The notes beneath the pieces are model-generated. The model did no database searches. It was given only the letters and a program-made list of their open reading frames with translations, and was not told where the DNA came from. This document shows positions 1 through 5,153 of a stretch of 9,186 nucleotides of DNA, one piece after another. Positions within the stretch are counted from its first letter, which is position 1; every line of letters begins with the position of its first letter. The stretch spans positions 1 through 9,186 of the forward strand of contig DAHUXF010000092.1 of assembly GCA_027307295.1 (NCBI GenBank), in the 5' to 3' direction. This DNA is from Acidobacteriaceae bacterium. Its GTDB lineage: Bacteria > Acidobacteriota > Terriglobia > Terriglobales > Acidobacteriaceae. Both the position numbers and the translations under genes were made by a program.

Positions 1-57
1 CCTGCTTCGGCAAGTCGCCTTTCGAGCGCCGCACGAAAGGCGACTTGCCGAAGCAGG
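1..57. repeat. Perfect 24-bp inverted repeat (9-nt loop) at the window edge
   Basis: Bases 1-24 are the exact reverse complement of bases 34-57, with loop AGCGCCGCA (25-33). The repeat starts at the very first base, so it may continue outside the window. It lies inside the open frame of the aminotransferase fragment, in the stretch that no longer resembles the family. A perfect fold-back at a sequence end is a common signature of an assembly or amplification artefact. A real palindromic element or transcription terminator is possible, but there is no T-run next to it. Confidence 0.9.
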
Positions 58-296
58 CACTTACCGATGCAGTGCGCGCGGTAAAAGAAAAGCTCGCGGC
101 GCATCCAAAGGAAATTGCTACGCGCACGGCCTGCGAATTCGCGCTCGAAAGCGGTCACTTCATCGCCCAGGATATAGCGTTGGGAATCGCAAACGCGGAC
201 TACAGCGGCCAGGACTTCCTCGCGTATGGAGGCGTACTGGCGTGAAAGATCAAGCATAGGAACTTCAAGTACGGTTTTTTGGCTTGTATTTTTCAT
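1..296 (-). CDS. DegT/DnrJ/EryC1/StrS-family aminotransferase, N-terminal fragment (runs off left edge)
   Basis: Reading leftward from the ATG at 296, the first ~58 residues contain VPMLDLSRQYASIREEVL, SQRYILGDEV and FEREFA. This is the typical N-terminus of PLP-dependent sugar/nucleotide-sugar aminotransferases, which transfer an amino group from glutamate to a keto-sugar in surface polysaccharide or antibiotic sugar synthesis. After FEREFA (about base 125) the family expects a segment such as GxxxAxGCASGTDAL. The frame instead continues, without a stop, as an implausible run rich in Arg, Phe, Tyr and Cys to the edge. The PLP-lysine and substrate regions are outside the window. No clear Shine-Dalgarno precedes 296; an inner ATG at 257 (MLDLS) is an alternative start. 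The gene is divergent from hfq. The family call is sure for the first 58 residues. Whether the rest is frameshifted, rearranged or a contig-end artefact cannot be told here. Confidence 0.6.
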   Translation of the reverse strand, partial: MKNTSQKTVLEVPMLDLSRQYASIREEVLAAVVRVCDSQRYILGDEVTAFEREFAGRARSNFLWMRRELFFYRAHCIGKCLLRQVAFRAALERRLAEA

Positions 297-321
297 GGCT
301 GGGCAAAAGTGCGCTGGCAAA

Positions 322-330
322 ATTCTAGCA
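322..330 (-). promoter_or_regulatory. Possible extended -10 promoter for the aminotransferase gene
   Basis: On the minus strand bases 330-322 read TGCTAGAAT, an extended -10 box (TGn plus TAGAAT, five of six matches to TATAAT). It lies about 26 bases before the ATG at 296, predicting a start of transcription near 315 and a very short leader. No good -35 is seen at 16-18 bases; a TTGGCA lies 21 bases upstream. Weak support. Confidence 0.35.
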
Positions 331-362
331 TTCCGCAGGCAGGCGCGCTGCCAAGGCCTTTT

Positions 363-391
363 TTGCCGCCCGGGCCGCCAGAAGTTACAAT
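363..391 (+). promoter_or_regulatory. Putative sigma70-type promoter of hfq-hflX
   Basis: TTGCCG (363-368) and TACAAT (386-391) are separated by exactly 17 bases and match the -35 and -10 consensus at four and five of six positions. Transcription would begin near 398, giving a leader of about 55 bases before the hfq ATG at 454. It is the only well-spaced pair I see between the divergent genes. Confidence 0.45.
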
Positions 392-453
392 GGCACTGTA
401 CACCAAGGCTGGTGCCGTGCTGGAGGCGAGCATCAGAGGAGACAGATCGGCAG

Positions 454-741
454 ATGGAAAATAAGCCGGCACAAAACATACAGGATTCGTTCCTGAATAC
501 AGCGCGCAAGGACAAGAGCCAGATCACCATTTATCTGTTAAGCGGGGTGAAGCTGACCGGCCGTATCCGGTCCTTCGACAAATATTCCGTGGTCATGGAA
601 ACCAATAATCAGGAACAGCTCATCTTCAAACATGCCATCTCGACTGTGGTCATGGCAAAAGGCAGCCACCATGGTGAGTCTCGTCCGCACGTAGCGCAGG
701 GTGTTGAAGGCGAGGCCAGCACCACCAGGTCGGAGGACTAA
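454..741 (+). CDS. hfq: RNA chaperone Hfq
   Basis: Encodes 95 residues. Hfq is an Sm-like hexameric ring that binds small RNAs and A-rich mRNA segments, promoting sRNA-mRNA pairing and controlling mRNA stability in the cytoplasm. The Sm fold spans about residues 10-67: the proximal-face Gln10 with FLN, the rim patch RKDK (18-21, where E. coli has RRER), Sm1 with IYLLSGVKLTGRI including the distal-face Tyr27, and the Sm2 motif FKHAIST (58-64) with Lys59 and His60 of the uridine-binding pore. The tail after about residue 70 is hydrophilic and acidic, probably disordered. ATG 454 is chosen because the protein then starts just before the conserved QDSFLN motif; AGAGGAG at 435-441 is a plausible but rather distant ribosome site. 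An in-frame upstream start at 226 would add 76 non-homologous residues. hflX follows three bases later. In proteobacteria miaA usually precedes hfq; here an aminotransferase fragment lies there, divergently. Confidence 0.96.
   Translation: MENKPAQNIQDSFLNTARKDKSQITIYLLSGVKLTGRIRSFDKYSVVMETNNQEQLIFKHAISTVVMAKGSHHGESRPHVAQGVEGEASTTRSED
732..737 (+). promoter_or_regulatory. Shine-Dalgarno GGAGGA that points to an ATT start for hflX
   Basis: GGAGGA lies inside the last codons of hfq. It is followed, after a 7-base spacer, by ATT at 745-747, the first initiation-capable codon of the hflX frame after the hfq stop. The next usable starts are the GTG at 826 and CTG at 832, far from this strong site. 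The arrangement implies translational coupling of hflX to hfq. Confidence 0.6.
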
Positions 742-744
742 TTT

Positions 745-2160
745 ATTCCAGGTCAGCGTTCCCGCCGTTTCGGACCTTCGAAGGGGATCAAGACTGGTCG
801 CGATGGCCCGGAGCGGGCCTTTCTTGTGGCCCTGGAGTTCCGCCAGCGCTCGCGAACGGACCGCGATCTAGATATTCCGCCCAGCGCGGTACTGGCGCGC
901 CATGCCGCAGAAGAGATTGACAAGCGCAGCCCCACCCGCACCGGCCTGGATGAATCTCTGGCCGAATTCCGCGAGCTGGTAGCTTCCGCCGGGGCCCAGG
1001 TAGCGGGCGAATTTGTACAGCATCGCGAGCGTCCTGATCCGGCTACGCTGATCGGCAAAGGCAAATTGCAGGAGATTGCCGGGGCCGTGGCGTCGGCACA
1101 CGCCGATCTGGTGCTGGTGGACCATGAGCTTTCGCCTTCGCAGCAGCGCAACATTGAACGTGAAGTCAATGCGCGCGTGATTGACCGCACACAACTCATC
1201 CTGGATATCTTTGCCCGCCATGCGCGCAGCCGTGAAGGCCAGCTGCAGGTAGAGCTGGCGCAGCTGCAATACATGATGCCGCGGCTGGCCGGGCGCGGTG
1301 TCGAGATGTCGCAGCTCGGCGGCGGCATCGGCACGCGCGGTCCCGGTGAAACGCAGCTGGAAACAGACCGCCGAAAGATTTACCGCCGCATCCGCCACAT
1401 CAAGCAGCAATTGGAAGATGTGAAGCGCATTCGCGGCCAGCAGCGGCAGCGGCGTGAGTCAGTGCCTTTGCCAACCGTGGCGCTGGTGGGATACACCAAC
1501 GCGGGCAAGTCGACTTTGTTCAATGTGCTGACCGGCGCAGGGGTGCTGGAGTCGGCCCGCATGTTTGCCACGCTTGATCCCACCGTGCGCGGCATCACTC
1601 TGCCGAGCAAGCGCAAAGTACTGCTGTCTGATACGGTGGGTTTCATCCGCAACCTGCCTACAACGCTGGTGTCGGCGTTCCGTGCGACGCTGGAAGAGGT
1701 GCAGCGGGCCGCATTGCTGTTGCACGTAGCGGACGTGACCAGCCCTTTGGCGCATGAACAGCAGCGGCAGGTGGAAGACGTGCTGAAGGAGTTGCAGGTG
1801 CTTGACCGTCCGCGCCTGCGCGTTATGAACAAGGTGGACCTGATGCCGGAAGCGCAGCAACGCGCGCTCGCCAACAATGGGAACACTATTTATATTTCTG
1901 CCGCTAGCGGAATTGGGCTGGATAAGCTGTTGGCTGCCATTGATGTCCGCCTGGAAATCGACGCGTTATTGCCGATGCGTATCCGGGTGCCGCAAAGCGA
2001 AGGTAAGCTGCTGGCGCAGATTGAGGCACGGGCGCACATCCTCAAACGATCCTACCGGGAAAGCAAAGTGCAGATGGACCTGGAAGCTCCGGAATCACTG
2101 GCCCGGACGCTGCGTGAATACGAAGTGGTTGCACGGCCAGCGCGCAAAAGCCGGAGATAA
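745..2160 (+). CDS. hflX: GTPase HflX (ribosome-splitting factor), probable ATT start
   Basis: HflX binds the ribosomal E-site region, splits stalled 70S ribosomes during heat or antibiotic stress and hydrolyses GTP. The frame gives 471 residues from ATT 745. The HflX N-domain includes ERAFLVALEF, DPATLIGKGK, VLVDHELSPSQQRN and NARVIDRTQLILDIFA. Next comes a coiled linker with the signature GGGIGTRGPGETQLETDRR (192-210). The G domain follows: G1 GYTNAGKST (249-257), switch I FATLDPT, G3 DTVGF (296-300), G4 NKVD (362-365) and G5 SAAS (385-388). A C-terminal domain ends in TLREYEVVAR. The usual call would be GTG 826 (444 residues). However, that start falls inside the first conserved strand: E. 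coli has EQAVLVHI where this protein has ERAFLVAL. It also has only a weak GGAG 12 bases upstream. No ATG, GTG or TTG lies in frame between the hfq stop (739-741) and 826. The product is certain; the start is inferred. Confidence 0.95.
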   Translation: MPGQRSRRFGPSKGIKTGRDGPERAFLVALEFRQRSRTDRDLDIPPSAVLARHAAEEIDKRSPTRTGLDESLAEFRELVASAGAQVAGEFVQHRERPDPATLIGKGKLQEIAGAVASAHADLVLVDHELSPSQQRNIEREVNARVIDRTQLILDIFARHARSREGQLQVELAQLQYMMPRLAGRGVEMSQLGGGIGTRGPGETQLETDRRKIYRRIRHIKQQLEDVKRIRGQQRQRRESVPLPTVALVGYTNAGKSTLFNVLTGAGVLESARMFATLDPTVRGITLPSKRKVLLSDTVGFIRNLPTTLVSAFRATLEEVQRAALLLHVADVTSPLAHEQQRQVEDVLKELQVLDRPRLRVMNKVDLMPEAQQRALANNGNTIYISAASGIGLDKLLAAIDVRLEIDALLPMRIRVPQSEGKLLAQIEARAHILKRSYRESKVQMDLEAPESLARTLREYEVVARPARKSRR

Positions 2161-2186
2161 TCCACGTCCAGAGATCGCCGCCATTG

Positions 2187-2219
2187 GATGATCGCCGACA
2201 TCGCCGTCATCGGTTTTTT
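2187..2219 (+). terminator. Possible Rho-independent terminator of hfq-hflX
   Basis: GATGA (2187-2191) pairs with TCATC (2207-2211), extended inward by a T-G pair and a short GC pair after a mismatch. Two bases later comes TTTTTT (2214-2219). The stem is imperfect, but its position 27 bases after the hflX stop and the T-run fit a terminator. An alternative stem is CCGA/TCGG directly against the T-run. Confidence 0.4.
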
Positions 2220-2229
2220 AATCCCGAAT

Positions 2230-2242
2230 CCCGCAACGCGGG
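2230..2242. repeat. Small GC hairpin CCCGC-AAC-GCGGG
   Basis: A perfect 5-bp GC stem with a three-base loop is followed by TGAGGGAACCCTTTT. It could assist termination of hflX transcription, or be part of a dispersed intergenic element. No function can be assigned. Confidence 0.5.
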
Positions 2243-2308
2243 TGAGGGAACCCTTTTGCTCCAAAAAGCCGTCAAGAGACATCAGATTTCACTTGGTAGA
2301 AACTTCCT

Positions 2309-2338
2309 AATCAGTGTTGATCCGTGTCAATCAGTGGT
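2309..2338. repeat. Three tandem 10-bp units of the form xATCxGTGxx
   Basis: AATCAGTGTT, GATCCGTGTC and AATCAGTGGT follow one another without a gap, sharing ATC at positions 2-4 and GTG at 6-8. Similar ATCCGTGTxxATCxGTGG strings are, from memory, common between genes in several bacterial phyla including Acidobacteriota, so this is probably one copy of a dispersed element. Its role is unknown. Confidence 0.65.
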
Positions 2339-2352
2339 CAGGTCTTAATTTC

Positions 2353-2376
2353 CTTTGCGCAAGTCTGCCCGCAAAG
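2353..2376. repeat. Hairpin CTTTGCG / CGCAAAG
   Basis: A perfect 7-bp stem (2353-2359 with 2370-2376) encloses a 10-base loop. On the plus strand it is followed by AAAAA. On the minus strand no T-run follows, so it is not a simple terminator in either direction. Confidence 0.5.
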
Positions 2377-2402
2377 AAAAAGCACATCATTATGGAAATT
2401 TA

Positions 2403-2472
2403 AATGGGCCTGAGACCAAGAAGCGGTGACGGTTTCCTTGGCCACAAGCCCATTCGATCCTGAATCGGATCG
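2403..2472 (+). other. Nested stem-loops, possible structured RNA or element
   Basis: AATGGGC (2403-2409) pairs with GCCCATT (2448-2454) and encloses an inner CCAAG/CTTGG stem (2416-2420 with 2437-2441). A second hairpin, CGATCC/GGATCG (2455-2460 with 2467-2472), is stacked directly on its end. It leads into GGAGGTGAT (2472-2480), nine bases complementary to the 3' end of 16S rRNA, but only a four-codon frame (ATG at 2479) follows. No known RNA family is recognised, and the nesting could be chance. Confidence 0.3.
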
Positions 2473-2661
2473 GAGGTGATGTATTTATTTTAGGCCAGTC
2501 CACAGCGAAGTCAAGCAATCTGATGACTCTTTTTTTACTTAATAATCCTCCGCTTTGATCAATGCTTTCCGGATTCATGCGGCTGGCGGCAAGCAGTTGA
2601 TTACAATGCTGTTTAAGCCTGTAAGCATGTCGATCATACAGCTCTGCTGCTTGGCGGAAAT

Positions 2662-3027
2662 TCAGCGCCCAAACATCATGCGGATTCCCACCACAATCAA
2701 CACGGTCGCAAAGATCCGGCGCAGCGCGACTTCAGGCAGTTGCTGCGCCCAGGCTCCTCCGAAATATCCGCCAACAACAAAGCCCAGTGCAATCAGCAGA
2801 GCAGCCTTCAGGTCGGCGTTGCCGGCTTTGTAATATTCCCAGAATGCCAAAACTCCAATGGGGGCCAGCAGCGCGCCCAGGGAGGTCCCCTGCGCCTTGT
2901 GCTGGCTCATGTGAAAGAAGAAAACAAGCAGGGGGACGATCAGAATTCCGCCGCCAATGCCCACGATTCCTGAGAGCGCCCCGATCAGCAGGCCGAGCAG
3001 TATATAAAGGAAAAGCATGTGCGCCAT
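2662..3027 (-). CDS. Half-size TauE/SafE-family membrane protein
   Basis: Encodes 121 residues, about half the ~250-residue, eight-helix TauE/SafE permeases that export sulfite, sulfoacetate or related organosulfur anions. The signature half-repeat is present: GLLIGALSGIVGIGGGILIV at residues 12-31, then QHKAQGTSLGALLAP and a KAALLIALGFVVGGYFGG segment, ending RRIFATVLIVVGIRMMFGR. About four membrane helices are predicted (roughly 5-35, 45-65, 72-93, 102-118). Short proteins of this type are widespread and probably form dimers equal to one full permease; that, and any substrate, are inference. The ATG at 3027 gives the full first helix; an alternative ATG is at 3018. Neither has a clear ribosome site. 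The gene is divergent from the atp operon and convergent with hflX; neither neighbour suggests a sulfur pathway. Confidence 0.85.
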   Translation of the reverse strand: MAHMLFLYILLGLLIGALSGIVGIGGGILIVPLLVFFFHMSQHKAQGTSLGALLAPIGVLAFWEYYKAGNADLKAALLIALGFVVGGYFGGAWAQQLPEVALRRIFATVLIVVGIRMMFGR

Positions 3028-3075
3028 GATAAAGGCAGAGAAGATGGCGGCGAGAAGATTTTCTTAAACTCCTAT

Positions 3076-3114
3076 GCCGGAAAAACGCCGCGCAGTGAGC
3101 TTATGGTTTCCGGC
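3076..3114. repeat. Inverted repeat GCCGGAAA / TTTCCGGC between divergent genes
   Basis: Perfect 8-bp arms (3076-3083 and 3107-3114) are separated by 23 bases in the spacer between the TauE/SafE gene and atpF'. It lies 30 bases upstream of the atp -35 box. It could be an operator for a dimeric regulator or simply a hairpin; no known operator is recognised. Confidence 0.4.
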
Positions 3115-3143
3115 GCTTTGCCCAATCTTCCAGGCCGCTTGCG

Positions 3144-3172
3144 TTGACACTCCGGTGGGTGAATGTTAAGTT
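3144..3172 (+). promoter_or_regulatory. Putative sigma70-type promoter of the atp operon
   Basis: A perfect -35 TTGACA (3144-3149) is followed, after 17 bases, by TAAGTT (3167-3172). This is a weak -10, but TGT directly before it makes an extended -10. Transcription would start near 3179, about 57 bases before the atpF' ATG. It is the only gene-proximal candidate for this operon. Confidence 0.5.
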
Positions 3173-3235
3173 AAAGGGTTTGGTGGTCGCTCCCGATCGC
3201 TCTGCTCAACAATAACTTAAAAGATTGAATTTTGC

Positions 3236-3700
3236 ATGGACGTGATACTCAGGCAAATAGGCCAATTACTGATTTCTGCCATCCCCACGATCATCTGCTT
3301 GCTGATTGTGTGGGGGGCGTATCTTTTTCTTGTCCATAACAAGCTGAAACAGGTGCTGGAGCAGCGCCATGCCCTGACCCAGGGCGCAATCGTCCAGGCG
3401 CAAAAAGAGATTGCTGCCGCTGAGTCACGTACCGCGGAATATGAAGAGCGCGTGCGTGAGGCGCGCGGCCAGATCTATAAAGCACAGCAGGCCCGCCGCC
3501 AGCAGGTAATGGACCAGCGCAATGCTGCCCTGGCCGAAGCACGCAGGCAGTCGGTGGAGACGGTCAGGACCGCCCGCGCCGCCGTGGAGCAGGATGTAAA
3601 GGCCGCACAGGCTGCGCTGGAACAACAATCCGATGCGCTGGCCGACCAGGTGATTGAGACTGTCTTGAAAACGGCTTCTGCCGCTGGAGGCGCACGATGA
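3236..3700 (+). CDS. atpF': ATP synthase Fo subunit b'
   Basis: Encodes 154 residues of the second peripheral-stalk subunit, which pairs with b to hold the alpha3beta3 head against rotation. One N-terminal membrane helix (about residues 12-34, LLISAIPTIICLLIVWGAY onward) is followed by a long charged helix rich in Ala, Glu, Gln, Arg and Lys (about 38-148). This is the usual b/b' architecture of one membrane anchor plus a cytoplasmic coiled coil. It has no signal peptide, unlike the next gene. It is called b' because it is the shorter of two adjacent b-type genes and comes first, as in organisms with heterodimeric stalks; which is formally b or b' is a convention. The ATG has no strong ribosome site (an A-rich leader precedes it). 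It overlaps atpF by ATGA. Confidence 0.88.
   Translation: MDVILRQIGQLLISAIPTIICLLIVWGAYLFLVHNKLKQVLEQRHALTQGAIVQAQKEIAAAESRTAEYEERVREARGQIYKAQQARRQQVMDQRNAALAEARRQSVETVRTARAAVEQDVKAAQAALEQQSDALADQVIETVLKTASAAGGAR
3686..3690 (+). promoter_or_regulatory. Ribosome-binding site of atpF within atpF'
   Basis: GGAGG lies six bases before the ATG at 3697, inside the last codons of atpF'. It supports the start that overlaps the upstream stop (ATGA) and hence translational coupling. A second ATG follows immediately at 3700. Confidence 0.7.
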
Positions 3701-4431
3701 TGCGTGTGCGTCATTCCCTGGCCGCCGGATTTCTAGCCGCGATGCTGGCAGGATCGGTGTGGTCTCCGGCTGTTGTTCGCGCACAGGAATCCACTCCGCC
3801 CACATCATCTGCTCCTTCGGCAAAATCTTCTCACGATGAATCGGCACAGATACCCGCTGAAGTAAAAGACGAGGAAAAAAAATCCAAGAGCGAAACGGAT
3901 TGGGTCCGCGGGGCTGCTTCTGTGAAGTGGATCGCCAAGGCGACTGGGCTGTCCCTGGACCATGCTTACTGGCTGTGTTTCGGGCTCAACTTTGCCGTCA
4001 TTTTCTTTTTTATTGCGGTGTATCTGCGCAAAAGCCTGCCGGGCTTTTTTAAAGGACGCACTTCGGCCATCCAGAAGGGCATTGAGGAAGCGCGCAAAAT
4101 GAGTGAAGAGGCGCGCCGCCGTCTGAGTGAAGTGGAAGGCCGGCTTACCAGGTTAGACGCTGACATTGCCGCCATGCGCAGTGAGGCTGAGAAAAATGCC
4201 CAGGCGGAAGAAGCGCGCCTGCTGGCTGCGGGCGAAGAGGAGCGGCGGCGGATTGTGGTTTCCGCCGAGCAGGAGATCACGATGGCCGCCAATGCGGCCC
4301 GCCGCGAATTAAAGGCGTATGCCGCCGGACTGGCTGTTGACCTGGCGGAGAAAAAAATCCGGGTGGGCAGAGACGCGGATGAAGCTCTGGTGCGCGGATT
4401 TACCGCCAGCCTGGGAAAGGACGGCAACTAG
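3697..4431 (+). CDS. atpF: ATP synthase Fo subunit b with signal peptide and periplasmic extension
   Basis: Encodes 244 residues, longer than the ~156 of E. coli b. Residues 1-29 look like a secretory signal (MMRVRH, hydrophobic core, likely cut after VVRA before QES). Residues 30-85 are Ser/Pro/Lys/Glu-rich and low in complexity. A membrane helix at about 90-110 (YWLCFGLNFAVIFFFIAVYL) leads into the conserved start of the stalk (KSLPGFFKGRTSAIQKGIEE) and a long charged helix to the C-terminus. The signal would place the low-complexity segment in the periplasm and the stalk in the cytoplasm, so the topology is consistent with a normal b subunit plus an outer extension. b subunits with N-terminal signals are known in some non-model phyla, from memory. 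Start supported by GGAGG at 3686-3690 and the ATGA overlap. atpH begins at the base after its TAG. Confidence 0.92.
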   Translation: MMRVRHSLAAGFLAAMLAGSVWSPAVVRAQESTPPTSSAPSAKSSHDESAQIPAEVKDEEKKSKSETDWVRGAASVKWIAKATGLSLDHAYWLCFGLNFAVIFFFIAVYLRKSLPGFFKGRTSAIQKGIEEARKMSEEARRRLSEVEGRLTRLDADIAAMRSEAEKNAQAEEARLLAAGEEERRRIVVSAEQEITMAANAARRELKAYAAGLAVDLAEKKIRVGRDADEALVRGFTASLGKDGN

Positions 4432-4971
4432 ATGGCAGCAGTCCTTGGCCGTTACGCCCGCGCTTACGCCGATGTAGTGGTGCACCACAAGTTGAATGCC
4501 GACAAGACCGTGGAAGAACTGGCGCAGGTGGCGGCGTTGCTGCGCGGCAATCGCGAACTGCGCAATGTTCTGGAAAATCCTGCCGTGGCCAAAGAGCAGA
4601 AGCTGGGCCTGCTGGATGCCATCATGCAGCGCATGGACGGCTCCAAGGTCATGCGCAACTTTCTGGCGGTGCTGATTGACCAGCGGCGCATTGGCAGCGT
4701 GGGCGAGATTGTTGAGCAATTCAAGCAGGAGTTGGACCGGCGCCTGGGAATTGCCGATGCGCGCGTGAGTTCGGCGCGGGAGTTGACCGGCGACCAGAAG
4801 AAAACACTGGAAAAGCAGCTGGCCGATGTCACGGGCAAGACTGTCCGTGCAACATATATGGAAGACAAGTCTTTGCTCGGCGGGGTTGTGGTGCGTGTGG
4901 GCAGCACCATCTATGACGGATCAGTGCTGGGTCATCTGGAGCGGCTCAGGCGGCAGATGGCCACGGCGTAA
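4432..4971 (+). CDS. atpH: ATP synthase F1 subunit delta (OSCP-like)
   Basis: Encodes 179 residues, the normal length. Delta sits on top of the F1 head and links alpha N-termini to the b/b' stalk. The helical N-domain starts with GRYARAYADVV and includes NPAVAKEQK and RNFLAVLIDQRRI. The C-terminal signature GGVVVRVGSTIYDGSVLGHL, followed by ERLRRQM, is diagnostic of the OSCP/delta family. The ATG abuts the atpF stop with no spacer; AAAGGA about ten bases upstream can serve as ribosome site. Its 3' end is followed by the only long spacer within the operon. Confidence 0.96.
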   Translation: MAAVLGRYARAYADVVVHHKLNADKTVEELAQVAALLRGNRELRNVLENPAVAKEQKLGLLDAIMQRMDGSKVMRNFLAVLIDQRRIGSVGEIVEQFKQELDRRLGIADARVSSARELTGDQKKTLEKQLADVTGKTVRATYMEDKSLLGGVVVRVGSTIYDGSVLGHLERLRRQMATA

Positions 4972-5017
4972 ATCGCCGGCCGTCCGCGAGCGAAGTTGAA
5001 TAGTTGAAGATAAGACA

Positions 5018-5044
5018 GAATTTGAAATTTTAACTTTCAAATTC
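5018..5044. repeat. Perfect 10-bp AT-rich hairpin in the atpH-atpA spacer
   Basis: GAATTTGAAA (5018-5027) is the exact complement of TTTCAAATTC (5035-5044), with loop TTTTAAC. It lies in the 182-base gap (4972-5153) that interrupts an otherwise compact operon. Lacking a GC-rich stem and a T-run, it is not a typical terminator. It may be an mRNA-processing or stabilising structure, or a regulator site. I see no convincing promoter in the gap; the later part contains TCCTGAGCGAAGCGCGAG, resembling common dispersed intergenic strings. Confidence 0.6.
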
Positions 5045-5153
5045 AGCTACAGCTCAATTGAACCGGGCATCCAGCCGGCCATGCGAAAGAGGCTGCCGCC
5101 GGAAATCCTGAGCGAAGCGCGAGTCTCTAGTACCTGAGGAACAAAAAGAATTT

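Larger units (their letters stand above)
2161..2661. other. Intergenic region between convergent hflX and the TauE/SafE gene
   Basis: These 501 bases separate the 3' ends of two convergent genes and are more AT-rich than the flanking genes. I find no recognisable gene. They hold a possible terminator just after hflX, a small GC hairpin, a threefold 10-bp tandem motif, several further hairpins, an isolated GGAGGTGAT matching the 16S anti-Shine-Dalgarno over nine bases, and on the minus strand a frame open from inside the TauE/SafE gene down to 2390 that could be a decayed gene. Each is listed separately. Confidence 0.7.

Noticed and set aside
45..245. Plus-strand frame LPKQALTDAVRAVKEKL... opposite the aminotransferase
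   Set aside because: Right of about base 130 it is plainly the complement of the DegT-family N-terminus, and it has no ribosome site; only its left part is considered, as a possible foreign join.
335..364. GGCAG/CTGCC hairpin and AAGGCC before TTTTTT as a terminator
   Set aside because: No transcript is expected to end here: it lies between divergent promoters, the T-run is six bases away from the stem and overlaps the likely hfq -35 box.
226..741. A 171-residue extended version of Hfq
   Set aside because: The added 76 residues are translated from the divergent promoter region and look random; Hfq normally starts just before the QDSFLN motif at 454.
753..1334. 193-residue minus-strand frame over hflX
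   Set aside because: Ser/Arg/Cys-rich shadow of a conserved gene; no family features.
826..2160. GTG 826 as the start of HflX (444 residues)
   Set aside because: It begins inside the conserved ERAFLVALEF strand and has only a weak ribosome site 12 bases upstream; kept only as the alternative.
2448..2472. TTCGATCC as the T-loop of a tRNA
   Set aside because: Flanking bases do not form a T-stem, and no acceptor, D or anticodon arms are found on either side.
3966..4427. 153-residue minus-strand frame over atpF
   Set aside because: Composition is the complement of the charged coiled coil of the b subunit; not a gene.
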